A DNA stretch of 18,604 bases from an uncultured Fidelibacterota bacterium (GTDB lineage: Bacteria > Fidelibacterota > Marinisomatia > SCGC-AAA003-L08 > D37C17), in contig CAJWYZ010000008.1 in assembly GCA_913049525.1 (NCBI GenBank), positions 1-18,604 of the forward strand. The letters are read 5' to 3'. Positions 1 through 7,301 of this stretch are shown piece after piece. The notes under the pieces were generated by a model. The model did no database searches and was not told where the DNA came from. It worked only from the letters and a program-made list of their open reading frames with translations. How positions within the stretch are numbered: the stretch's first letter is position 1; each line of letters starts with the position of its first letter. The translations under genes and the position numbers were made by a program.

Positions 1-707
1 GCTTTTATAGAAAGCCCTTTCAGCAAATCTTTTATGACAGTAAGTGGATTTCTGACGGTTACAAAATCGCCAGGCAACATAGATTTTCCTTTTAACCAAG
101 GAAGGAGTTTTTCTCCAGTCCTCTCCCTAAAAAAAAGAGGGAAAATCATTACAGCCAACACCAAACCCGCTTGAAATAATACAGCAGCATTAAGAGATGT
201 CTTGACCAAAATAGTGCCCATAATAGAACTGCCAAATCCCACTCCAATTATTTTTGATCCCCACATATAGCCATTAATCTGGCCCCTTTCATCAGGATGG
301 AGAATATCAACAGCCAGGGCATCGGTACAGACATCCTGTAATGAGGCAAAACAATTATGTAGAAAAAACATCCATCCTAAAAAAGTCAAATTAGAAGCGA
401 TATCCTCACTCATAGCCATTGCAATTAATGTAACTGCCATCATAATTTCAGCGAAAATTATCCATGGACGTCGTCTGCCCATAGCAGGGAAATTGAATGA
501 ATCTATAAGGGGTGCCCAGATGAGTTTGAAGGTCCAGGGCAGGATTGCCATTGCTATAAGGTGCCCAGTATCTTCTACGGTGAGCCCTTGTTTAGCAAGA
601 TATGCCACCAAAGCTGTAGTCATAAATCCCCAGGGGAATCCCTGAGCAAAATATAGAGCACATAATGTAGATATTCTTGCGGATTTACTTTCGGTTAAAC
701 TGGTCAA
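1..707 (-). CDS. MFS transporter, AmpG/PAT-like (partial, C-terminus missing)
   Basis: Inner-membrane secondary transporter of the major facilitator superfamily. Only the first 235 codons are inside the window; the gene runs off the left edge. The translation begins with TSLTESKSARISTLCALYFA and continues with QGFPWGFMTTALVAYLAKQG, the style of the AmpG / peptide-acetyl-CoA transporter group. It shows the MFS loop GRRRPW after the second or third helix and a D-V-C-T-D-A-L-A-V-D segment, also typical of that group. Hydrophobic helices alternate with short charged loops. The likely start is TTG at 707, because the frame is closed by TAA at 732-734 and no in-frame ATG lies between them; a weak GGGAA stands upstream. 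AmpG imports muropeptides in enterobacteria, but relatives have other substrates, so the substrate is not assigned. It lies 166 bases downstream of the sulfotransferase-family gene on the same strand and may be co-transcribed with it. Confidence 0.85.
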   Translation of the reverse strand, partial: MTSLTESKSARISTLCALYFAQGFPWGFMTTALVAYLAKQGLTVEDTGHLIAMAILPWTFKLIWAPLIDSFNFPAMGRRRPWIIFAEIMMAVTLIAMAMSEDIASNLTFLGWMFFLHNCFASLQDVCTDALAVDILHPDERGQINGYMWGSKIIGVGFGSSIMGTILVKTSLNAAVLFQAGLVLAVMIFPLFFRERTGEKLLPWLKGKSMLPGDFVTVRNPLTVIKDLLKGLSIK

Positions 708-873
708 TATTTGTTTCCCATTGTAGTTGAGTTATTGAATACAAAACATGTTTACACAGGGGACTGTTTTTTTAATATTTGGATGCATAAAATTTTGCCA
801 ATAAATTAATACAAGGGCAGTCTCTTCAGTAATATCTAAATCAGAAATAAAACCTAGAGAAAGGGCGCTAATT

Positions 874-1602
874 TTATTGTATCCTCTGATTATATAGTTG
901 TAGATAGAATTCTATACTTTCTTCATAAATTGCAGTATATTCAATAGGTATTTTTTCACACTTTTTTTGGTAAGCTTGAAAACTTGTTGACTGTTCTACG
1001 GCATTATACCAATGCTTTCCCCAGACCCCATCCGATTTACGACGCCCTTTTGGCCACTTGAGCATCTTGTTGGTAAAGGGAATCCCTAATGTACGGCATA
1101 ATTTTTTCAGCATTGATTCTGGGTTTGTCAGGATATCTGTTGAGTCCAGAATAATTGGAGCAACCCCCCCTTTTTCTCTGAGCTGTGTAAATAAATCAAA
1201 TTGTTGTGGAAACCCCAATTGATAAACAGAGGAAATCGCATATTTTTTTGTATAAGATAAAATAACCTCTTTTGGATCACGAATGAGGAAGCAATTGAAA
1301 ACCTTTTCCGCCCACTCTAGATCAACCCCTGGCAAATTATGCTGCGCCATATGCTTTTGATACCAAACTGATTTTCCATCTGGAATGGTATTTGTAAGAT
1401 AATCAGATACTGTAGTCCAATTAGGATTTCCCGATTTTATCACTTCATCCCGCATGGGATGATCTACACCGGTTTGTTTCAGAAAATGGGCATAGAAGGG
1501 CTCATCACTCACAAAAGTATCGTTACGATTTTCAAATGAGCGCATGAGCGCTGTAGAAATATTCCGCGGACCAGACCACATGGCTATTTTTACAGCATTC
1601 AA
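874..1602 (-). CDS. P-loop sulfotransferase-family protein (Sulfotransfer_5-like)
   Basis: Predicted cytosolic P-loop protein of the PAPS-dependent sulfotransferase superfamily, 242 residues. The N-terminal phosphosulfate-binding loop is SGPRNISTALM (residues 10-20), and the second nucleotide-binding motif RDPKEVILSY (108-117) supplies the usual Arg and Ser for the 3'-phosphate. Conserved family segments DEPFYAHF (33-40) and YQKHM (81-85) are present. The start is TTG at 1602, overlapping the aminotransferase stop as TTGA, with GGGAG seven bases upstream; an ATG at 1581 is possible but would cut into the segment before the P-loop. The four-base overlap implies translational coupling with the class IV protein. 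From memory, plants carry the two domains fused in one polypeptide annotated as a BCAT-like protein. The substrate is unknown, and sulfotransfer itself is inferred from the fold rather than shown. Confidence 0.85.
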   Translation of the reverse strand: MNAVKIAMWSGPRNISTALMRSFENRNDTFVSDEPFYAHFLKQTGVDHPMRDEVIKSGNPNWTTVSDYLTNTIPDGKSVWYQKHMAQHNLPGVDLEWAEKVFNCFLIRDPKEVILSYTKKYAISSVYQLGFPQQFDLFTQLREKGGVAPIILDSTDILTNPESMLKKLCRTLGIPFTNKMLKWPKGRRKSDGVWGKHWYNAVEQSTSFQAYQKKCEKIPIEYTAIYEESIEFYLQLYNQRIQ

Positions 1603-2522
1603 TTTGGTTCTCCCGGATACAGAGCAGCAATTTTTGATTTGTAAAGATGATATAATTTTTCCGTTATTAAACCAGAATTTCCATTGCCAATAGGGGTATC
1701 ATCAACTTGTATCGCTGGAATTACCCCAGCAAAGGTCCCTGTAACAAAAACTTCATCTGCAGAATAGACATCTTTCATTTGAAAATTTTTCTCGAAAACG
1801 GGAATATGGTTTTCACGGCAAAGCTTGATAATGTTCCCACGGGTAATTCCTGGCAGACAATATTCACCCGTGGATGTCCACACCTCTCCATTTTTAACAA
1901 TGAAGAAATTGGTAGAATTACAGGTGGAGACGTTGCCATTCATATCCAGCATTATACCTTCATCAAAACCTTTTTCGTCTGCCTCCAAACACCCGAAAAT
2001 GCAATTCAGTTTGCTCAGTGTATTCAGCCGTGGATCCTGAGAATTATGGGCACCCCTTACTGTATCCACTAAACATAAACGAATGCCCTTACTTAACAGG
2101 GTTGCATCTGCTTTCTTATATTCGGGAATGATAACGATAGAAGCTCCACCTACATTGGCATTAGGATGCTGATAAGGGGTCTGTTTCAGTCCACGGGAAA
2201 CAATGAGACGAATATGTACATCCGAATCCATTGCATTGGCATGAACAGTTTCATATATAAGCGCAATAAGCTCTTCTTTGGACTTTCCAATTCCAATTTT
2301 TAATTTTTCCGCCCCACGATACAAGCGTTCAAGATGTTCATCAATCAAACAGAGTCTTTTATTGTAAAGGCGAATACCCTCCCAAACACCATCTCCCAAT
2401 AGAAAGCCACTATCGAAAACAGATATTTTAGCTTCCTTCCGGGGAAAGAATTCACCATTAATATATATGATAATATTTTCATTTCTTTGATCTTGAATGT
2501 AGCTATGAGTCCCCGTTGCCAT
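1599..2522 (-). CDS. Aminotransferase class IV-fold protein with displaced PLP lysine
   Basis: Fold-type IV PLP protein (BCAT / D-amino acid aminotransferase / ADC lyase family), 307 residues, presumably cytosolic. Family landmarks are FDSGFLLGDGVWEG (36-49), the phosphate-binding Arg in EHLERLYRGAEKL (R66), GFDEGIMLD (185-193) and PGITRG (224-229). Two key positions differ. Without gaps, DPRLNTLSKLN (163-173) places Asn167 where D-amino acid aminotransferase has its Schiff-base Lys145, with a lysine at 171 instead. VSTCNSTNFF (198-207) places Thr200 where the family has the Glu that binds the PLP ring nitrogen. It may therefore use a shifted lysine or have lost transaminase activity. The start is ATG 2522, with AGGA a few bases upstream; the conserved domain begins near residue 17. 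It overlaps the downstream sulfotransferase-family gene by four bases. A generic label of branched-chain or D-alanine aminotransferase would overstate what is known. Confidence 0.88.
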   Translation of the reverse strand: MATGTHSYIQDQRNENIIIYINGEFFPRKEAKISVFDSGFLLGDGVWEGIRLYNKRLCLIDEHLERLYRGAEKLKIGIGKSKEELIALIYETVHANAMDSDVHIRLIVSRGLKQTPYQHPNANVGGASIVIIPEYKKADATLLSKGIRLCLVDTVRGAHNSQDPRLNTLSKLNCIFGCLEADEKGFDEGIMLDMNGNVSTCNSTNFFIVKNGEVWTSTGEYCLPGITRGNIIKLCRENHIPVFEKNFQMKDVYSADEVFVTGTFAGVIPAIQVDDTPIGNGNSGLITEKLYHLYKSKIAALYPGEPN

Positions 2523-2673
2523 AATTCCTACTTTTATATTGTTTTTGCAGAAATCATTTTAGAAGATAAATAGAAGGATTAATTTCAAATTCATAGGGGA
2601 AAGTTAATCTAATAATTGATTGAAATCCCATCCATCTATCCTAAATTTCCATATTAATTGAAAGGAAATTATA
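2523..2673. promoter_or_regulatory. Divergent intergenic region with promoters for both flanking genes
   Basis: This 151-base AT-rich gap lies between the starts of the class IV aminotransferase-fold gene (minus) and the FAD oxidoreductase gene (plus). It must hold the promoters of both. I see no convincing -35/-10 pair on either strand: TTGATT at 2616-2621 followed by TATCCT at 2637-2642 has a 15-base spacer and is weak. The only clear sites are ribosome-binding sequences: AGGAA before the TTG at 2674 and, on the minus strand, AGGA before the ATG at 2522. Confidence 0.35.
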
Positions 2674-4257
2674 TTGAAGAAATGGTCTGGTTGGCGAAGT
2701 GAATATGCCAGTAATAAATATGATGTAATAATCATCGGATCTGGCATCAGCGGATTGACCTCTGGAATACTTTTGGCCAAGGAGGGTAAGAAAGTGCTCA
2801 TTCTGGAGAAACATTTTAAAGCAGGTGGTTGGACACATACTTTTAAACGGGATAATTATGAGTGGGATGTGGGCATTCATTATATTGGCGAGGTGCACAA
2901 TCCTAACTCACCTGTGCGAAAATTATTTGATTTGGTTAGTGATGGTAAATTGGAATGGCATAAAATGGGGAATAATTATGACCGTATCATTTTTCCCGAT
3001 AAGCAGTACAATTTTGTAGCTCCACGTGAGCAATTCATCCAAGATATGGGGGGCTATTTCCCCGGGACTGAAAATAAAATGCGTAAATATATTCAAATGG
3101 TGGATGGGGCTGTGAAATCGGGTCAATCCTATTTTGCCAATAAGGCTCTGCCCAATTGGCTGGCGAATTTCACTTATAATAAAATGACTCGAAAATTCTT
3201 TAACCATTCAGATAAAACCACCAGAGAAGTGATTATGGATATTTTTAATGATGAAACTATTCTGGGTGTACTCAGCGGTCAATGGGGTGACCATGGACTG
3301 CCGCCAGGGCACAGCAGTTTTGCCATGCATGCAATGGTGGTGCGTCATTATTTGGATGGTGGAAATTATCCTATTGGAACCTCCCGCAGAATAGCTGAAA
3401 CAGCTGTGGATTATCTACACAGTATGGGCGGTGAGTTATACGTGAATGCCGGCGTGGATGAAATTATTACCCACAAAGGAAAGGCCATAGGTGTTCGTTT
3501 AGAAAAAGGGGATGAAATTATGGCCCCCCTCATTATCAGCTCTGCAGGAGTAATGAATACCTATGGTAATTTTCTCAGGAGCAATAAGGATTATTCACAG
3601 ATGTCCACTCAACTTAAGACCGTTACCCCAACGGGATCGTATATCTGTCTTTACATTGGTTTAAATAAATCTACAGAAGAGTTGCAGCTCAGTGATACTA
3701 ATTTATGGATTTATCCCGGTTATGATCATGATAAAAATGTTAGAGATTTCATGCAGGATTCAAATGCAGATTTGCCGGTGGTATATGTGTCGTTTCCATC
3801 TGCTAAAGATCCAGCCTTTGAAAAAGAAAATCCCGGATTCGCAACAATGGAAGCCATCACAGTTGCTAATTGGTCAGATTATGATAATTGGAAGGATGAA
3901 CCATGGAAAAAGCGGGGAAGCGATTATGAGCAAATGAAAGAAAAACTAAGTGAACGTATTTTAAAAACGGTATATAAACACGTTCCACAGGCGAAAGCAG
4001 CAATGGCTTACAGTGAACTTTCTACCCCTCTTTCGGTTAAGAGTTTGGCCAACTATCCCAAGGGAGAACTCTATGGTATTGATCATACGCCAGATCGTTT
4101 TCATCAGAAATGGCTGAAACCAAAATCGGGAATTAAGAATCTCTATTTAACTGGGCAGGATGTTTTAACCGTTGGGGTTACCAGCGCTCTGTTTTCAGGA
4201 TTGCTGACAGCTTCTGCAATAACGAAGAAAAATTTGATGAAGGAACTACTTAAGTAA
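2674..4257 (+). CDS. FAD-dependent oxidoreductase, phytoene desaturase / carotenoid isomerase / retinol saturase-like
   Basis: Flavoprotein of the CrtI / CrtISO / RetSat family, 527 residues. Such enzymes desaturate, isomerise or saturate polyene isoprenoids. The N-terminus carries a dinucleotide-binding motif, GSGISG (22-27), with the ribose-binding Glu of LILEK at 45. The flavin motif AGGWTHTF (50-57) and the WDVGIHYIG segment (64-72) follow; the latter is characteristic of the RetSat/CrtISO branch. The C-terminus has the second FAD motif, NLYLTGQDVLTVGV, followed by a hydrophobic helix. There is no signal peptide. The start is TTG at 2674, seven bases after AGGA; no in-frame ATG stands near. 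It is the only complete plus-strand gene, divergent from the class IV pair and tail-to-tail with the UbiA prenyltransferase. No other carotenoid gene (crtB, crtE) is in the window, so the substrate is open; a non-carotenoid prenyl lipid is possible. Confidence 0.88.
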   Translation: MKKWSGWRSEYASNKYDVIIIGSGISGLTSGILLAKEGKKVLILEKHFKAGGWTHTFKRDNYEWDVGIHYIGEVHNPNSPVRKLFDLVSDGKLEWHKMGNNYDRIIFPDKQYNFVAPREQFIQDMGGYFPGTENKMRKYIQMVDGAVKSGQSYFANKALPNWLANFTYNKMTRKFFNHSDKTTREVIMDIFNDETILGVLSGQWGDHGLPPGHSSFAMHAMVVRHYLDGGNYPIGTSRRIAETAVDYLHSMGGELYVNAGVDEIITHKGKAIGVRLEKGDEIMAPLIISSAGVMNTYGNFLRSNKDYSQMSTQLKTVTPTGSYICLYIGLNKSTEELQLSDTNLWIYPGYDHDKNVRDFMQDSNADLPVVYVSFPSAKDPAFEKENPGFATMEAITVANWSDYDNWKDEPWKKRGSDYEQMKEKLSERILKTVYKHVPQAKAAMAYSELSTPLSVKSLANYPKGELYGIDHTPDRFHQKWLKPKSGIKNLYLTGQDVLTVGVTSALFSGLLTASAITKKNLMKELLK

Positions 4258-4369
4258 TTTAGGCTTAGTTGATAGTTGTTAATTGATGGTAAAGGCACTT
4301 TTGGATAGAATTAGGGTTCATTTATATTTAAATTTTTGTATTTAATACCTAGAAACACTGCATTTAGGA

Positions 4370-4391
4370 GCGTTGATACTATTCTCAACGC
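4370..4391 (-). terminator. Stem-loop just after the ubiA-type gene
   Basis: A perfect 7-bp inverted repeat, GCGTTGA / TCAACGC, with an 8-base loop (4377-4384). It abuts the TGA stop of the prenyltransferase gene and lies in the 135-base tail-to-tail gap after the oxidoreductase. Neither strand has a proper T-tract next to it, so it is at best a non-canonical terminator or a 3'-end stabiliser, and it could serve both converging genes. The rest of the gap (4258-4369) is AT-rich with nothing else recognised. Confidence 0.4.
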
Positions 4392-4392
4392 A

Positions 4393-5235
4393 TCAAAATC
4401 CTGTAGAAAAAATAACAATCATTCCACCAATGGTAGTGCCCTTAAATATTTGAGCAATTATTGCATAATCTTCTGAAGCAGAATTTTCTTGTAAAAGAAT
4501 AAACACAGCATACAATGATGGCAGGGCAACACCCCCAATAAGCAGAAAGAGGTAATAATTTCCATACCATCCCTCAAACCAGGGAATTGTCGCGCCAAAA
4601 CAAAGGGCGATAGTGAGAATTCTCAGAAGCCAAAGGGTTGTTATGAGGCCATATTTTCTAGGGAAAGTTTGTAAATCCCCCACAGCGTCTCCTTCCATAT
4701 CAGCCGCATCTTTTACCAGTTCTCGGACGGAAGAAAGTGTAGTAGCTAAACAAAAAGGTATCCACATTTTATCCACATTACCCATTATTGCTCCTTCGGT
4801 AAAGATAAATACCAATCCCAATATTGCACCCACAACCAAATTGCCAATAAAGGGTAGCCGTTTAAAAAGTGGTGTGTATAAAGCCAAAAGGGGTAAGACC
4901 AAGGCTAGTGCAATCTGTTGACCAACAGGATGCAGATAACTAGTGGCCATAATACCAAGTGAATACAAAATACTCATGAGTAATAATGCTTCCTGAATTT
5001 TAAGGTGGCCAGAGGGGAGCATTCTATTTGGACGATTAATCTTATCAATATTAATATCCAATACATCATTCAATATATTGGATGCTCCGGCGAAACAGAG
5101 AACCACCAATGCGGTGTAAGGAAGCAGGGGGGAGGTGATATCGTTTACCAGCCACCCAGCTATGAATACAGCACACAGACTTAATATCATATTCAATGGA
5201 CGCACAATTTGAATGCTGGCAAAGAGTAGGTTCAT
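4393..5235 (-). CDS. UbiA-family prenyltransferase, DGGGP synthase-like
   Basis: Integral membrane prenyltransferase of 280 residues with about eight or nine hydrophobic helices. It carries both metal-diphosphate motifs of the UbiA superfamily: N56-D57...D60...D64 in NDVLDINIDKINRPNR, followed by LPSG, and the second motif RELVKDAADMEGD (171-183). The pattern NDxxDxxxDxxNxPxR...SG plus RExxKDxxDxxGD resembles geranylgeranylglycerol-phosphate geranylgeranyltransferase (DGGGP synthase) and chlorophyll-synthase-like enzymes more than classical UbiA or MenA. Bacterial members of this branch are common in FCB-group genomes and their product is often unproven, so quinone, hopanoid-side or ether-lipid roles all remain possible. 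ATG at 5235 overlaps the prmC stop as ATGA, implying coupled translation. It is the last gene of the long minus-strand series, and a stem-loop follows its stop codon. Confidence 0.85.
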   Translation of the reverse strand: MNLLFASIQIVRPLNMILSLCAVFIAGWLVNDITSPLLPYTALVVLCFAGASNILNDVLDINIDKINRPNRMLPSGHLKIQEALLLMSILYSLGIMATSYLHPVGQQIALALVLPLLALYTPLFKRLPFIGNLVVGAILGLVFIFTEGAIMGNVDKMWIPFCLATTLSSVRELVKDAADMEGDAVGDLQTFPRKYGLITTLWLLRILTIALCFGATIPWFEGWYGNYYLFLLIGGVALPSLYAVFILLQENSASEDYAIIAQIFKGTTIGGMIVIFSTGF

Positions 5236-6083
5236 CTACGCACCTCAACCATTCTCCAATCCTGTTGCAGGTCTTTGAAGAATTCGGTGTTTAGTCCTGC
5301 ATTTTGAAAAATAGATTCTACAGCATCTTGTTGATTACCACCACCAATCTCTAAAAGTAAATAGCCATCTAGTTTTAATAAATTATCAAACTGTTCGGAA
5401 AAATGACGGTAAAAAGTAAGTCCGTCACTATAATCTGTGAGGGCCGATGGAGGGTCATAATCTTTTACTTCAGTTTGAAGAGCATTCATTTCATTTACAG
5501 CAATATAAGGGGGATTAGAAACGACTACATCAAAATTGGATTTAAAATTTTGCCTTAGAAAATCATGGCGGGCAAATTGGATTTTTTCTACATGATGTAG
5601 TGTCATATTCTCTTTTGCAATTTCAATGGAGGATTCAGAAATATCAGTAGCAAATATATTATCAGCTAAGTTTTCTATTTCTGCTGTGATAGCAATACAA
5701 CCCGTACCTGTACCAATATCTAATAGTGAACCTGCTTTCCCGTTGGTTTTTATACGTTCGATAAGGATTTCTGTTTCGGGGCGGGGAATGAGCACATTTT
5801 GATTAACGATAAAATCTCGACCATAAAAGGGTGCTTTGCCAATAATATGCTGGAAGGGTTCACCAGAAATACGGCGCTTTACCATTTCCCGGAAAATTTT
5901 TATCCCACTTCCATCCACTATTTCTTCAAAACGAACATAAAGATCAATACGCTTACAGGTAAGAATCTCACAGAGAAACCATTCCATTTCCCGGCGGGCA
6001 TTATTTAAACCTTTTGCCGTAAAATGATTGGTACCCCAGTTGATGAGGTCAATAATACGCCAGAGCTTGGTGTTTGTGGTCAT
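5232..6083 (-). CDS. prmC: Release factor glutamine methyltransferase PrmC (HemK)
   Basis: SAM-dependent methyltransferase that modifies the glutamine of the GGQ motif in peptide chain release factors, raising termination efficiency; cytosolic. It has 283 residues, the usual family length. The N-terminal helical domain ends in the conserved stretch RRISGEPFQHI...LIPRPETE (70-104). The Rossmann methyltransferase domain has the SAM loop LDIGTGTGCIA (121-131), an acidic ATDIS segment (145-149) and the catalytic NPPY at 190-193. ATG at 6083 has no evident Shine-Dalgarno sequence and an AT-rich upstream stretch. Its substrate RF1 is encoded 156 bases upstream on the same strand, but a hairpin separates them, so prmC may have its own promoter. 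Its stop overlaps the UbiA-type gene by four bases. Confidence 0.97.
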   Translation of the reverse strand: MTTNTKLWRIIDLINWGTNHFTAKGLNNARREMEWFLCEILTCKRIDLYVRFEEIVDGSGIKIFREMVKRRISGEPFQHIIGKAPFYGRDFIVNQNVLIPRPETEILIERIKTNGKAGSLLDIGTGTGCIAITAEIENLADNIFATDISESSIEIAKENMTLHHVEKIQFARHDFLRQNFKSNFDVVVSNPPYIAVNEMNALQTEVKDYDPPSALTDYSDGLTFYRHFSEQFDNLLKLDGYLLLEIGGGNQQDAVESIFQNAGLNTEFFKDLQQDWRMVEVRR

Positions 6084-6118
6084 TTGAATTGTTAAAATAT
6101 TATTACTATTAAATTAAC

Positions 6119-6148
6119 CACAGATTGACACGGATTAACACAATTAAA
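6119..6148. repeat. Degenerate 10-bp tandem repeat, three units
   Basis: Three consecutive imperfect 10-mers, CACAGATTGA, CACGGATTAA and CACAATTAAA, lie in the non-coding gap between prfA and prmC. They share a CAC-R-ATTRA core. Sequences of the CACAGATTAACACGGATTAACAC kind recur between genes in various environmental genomes (recollection, not a search). No function is visible. The repeat sits in the stretch that would hold any prmC promoter. Confidence 0.5.
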
Positions 6149-6206
6149 AACGGAATTACGCTTGCCCTCCTGCTTGTTATATGTTTAATAGTTGGGGTAA
6201 AACAGA

Positions 6207-6226
6207 AACAACTTAGAAAAGTTGTT
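6207..6226 (-). terminator. Intrinsic-terminator-like hairpin after prfA
   Basis: A perfect 8-bp stem, AACAACTT / AAGTTGTT, encloses a 4-base loop 14 bases after the prfA stop codon. On the transcribed (minus) strand it is followed by TTCTGTTTT, a moderate U-tract. The stem is AT-rich but uninterrupted. This is the best candidate for the end of the transcript carrying DUF1385-prfA. Confidence 0.55.
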
Positions 6227-6239
6227 GAACAAAATTCAA

Positions 6240-7301
6240 TTATACTGCCTCCATGGCGGCTTTTTGATCTTCCAATTGTAGAGCTTCAATTGTCTCAGTA
6301 AGATCGCCATCCATGATGTCGTTTAATTTATAAAGTGTGAGATTAATTCGGTGGTCTGTTACACGACCCTGTGGGAAATTATAGGTGCGAATCTTAGCGC
6401 TTCGATCACCAGTAGAAACCATAGATTTTCGGGCATCTGCGCGTTCATTGTGTTGCCTTTCCATTTCCAATTCATAGAGGCGGGAGCGCAATACCTTCAT
6501 AGCCTTATCTCTATTTTTATGCTGAGAAGTTTCATCCTGGCAGGTCACAACTAGCCCTGTCGGATTATGGGTTATTCGAATAGCTGACTCAGTTTTGTTT
6601 ACGTGCTGTCCACCAGCACCAGAAGCTCTATAGGTATCAATTTTAAGGTCACCTTCGTTTACTTCTATATCCACATCTTCCGCCTCCGGAAGAACTGCAA
6701 CCGTTGCTGCGCTGGTATGAACCCTTCCACTAGACTCAGTCTCCGGAATCCGTTGCACACGATGAACACCAGATTCAAATTTTAGTAGCCCATAAGCACC
6801 TTCACCCATAATGGTTACAATAACTTCTTTTATGCCGCCACCTTCATTATCATGGAGGGTCATAATTTCTGATTTCCAATTCTGGCGTTCTGTAAATCGC
6901 AGGTACATACGGTACAAATTGCCTGCAAATAATGCAGCCTCATCTCCTCCTGTTCCTGATCTAATTTCAAGAATAGTATTTTTATTATCATTTGGGTCTT
7001 TAGGAATAAGAAGTACTTTTAACCTTTCTTCCTGTAAGGCAATGTCTTCACGTAAATGCCCAATTTCATCTCTCACCAATTCTTTCAATTCAGGATCATC
7101 TCCGTTGAGAATTTCTTCATCATCTTGAAGTTGTTTGTAGGTGTCGATATATTTTTTTGAAAGCTCAACTAATTCAGTGAGACCGCTATGTTCACGGGCT
7201 AATTGAGTAAAGGCTTTCATATTATGCATGGCATCAGGCCGACTCATGAGTTCAGCTAATGTATCATAACGTTCAATAATAGTTTGGAGTTTATCAATCA
7301 T
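6240..7301 (-). CDS. prfA: Peptide chain release factor 1 (RF1)
   Basis: Class I release factor that recognises UAA/UAG in the ribosomal A site and triggers peptide release; 353 residues. The codon-recognition region reads [14 protein letters not shown], with PET at 186-188 in the P-x-T position diagnostic of RF1 (RF2 would have SPF). The catalytic GGQ is at 230-232 within [16 protein letters not shown]. The N-terminal coiled domain (about 1-100) is complete. ATG at 7301 overlaps the DUF1385 stop as ATGA. The flanking residues HVNKTESA look RF2-like, but the P-x-T motif settles the call as RF1. Downstream are a hairpin and then prmC, whose product methylates Gln232. Confidence 0.97.
   Translation of the reverse strand: MIDKLQTIIERYDTLAELMSRPDAMHNMKAFTQLAREHSGLTELVELSKKYIDTYKQLQDDEEILNGDDPELKELVRDEIGHLREDIALQEERLKVLLIPKDPNDNKNTILEIRSGTGGDEAALFAGNLYRMYLRFTERQNWKSEIMTLHDNEGGGIKEVIVTIMGEGAYGLLKFESGVHRVQRIPETESSGRVHTSAATVAVLPEAEDVDIEVNEGDLKIDTYRASGAGGQHVNKTESAIRITHNPTGLVVTCQDETSQHKNRDKAMKVLRSRLYELEMERQHNERADARKSMVSTGDRSAKIRTYNFPQGRVTDHRINLTLYKLNDIMDGDLTETIEALQLEDQKAAMEAV

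Noticed and set aside
756..773. Short ACAG-ggga-CTGT stem followed by seven T on the plus strand, terminator-like.
   Set aside because: The stem is only 4 bp and no plus-strand gene ends upstream of it; both flanking genes are read from the other strand.
735..873. Open frame on the minus strand through the gap before the transporter, translating to about 45 plausible residues and ending at TAA 732-734.
   Set aside because: It has no start codon with a ribosome-binding site, is short, and enters the gap from the end of the sulfotransferase gene in another frame. It is most likely chance openness in AT-rich DNA.
1707..2072. Plus-strand open frames antisense to the class IV gene, and similar antisense frames elsewhere (for example 6811-7128 and 17210-17584).
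   Set aside because: They lie wholly antisense to strongly conserved genes, lack ribosome-binding sites and do not resemble known proteins.
2604..2898. Minus-strand frames across the start of the FAD oxidoreductase.
   Set aside because: They overlap the conserved FAD-binding region of the real plus-strand gene and carry no recognisable motif.
4758..4777. Two DnaA-box-like 9-mers (GTATCCACA and a perfect TTATCCACA) 11 bases apart in the same direction.
   Set aside because: They lie inside the UbiA-type coding sequence, where codons for V-D-K-M-W-I-P force much of this sequence. There are no further boxes, no AT-rich unwinding element and no dnaA/dnaN nearby, so an origin is not supported.
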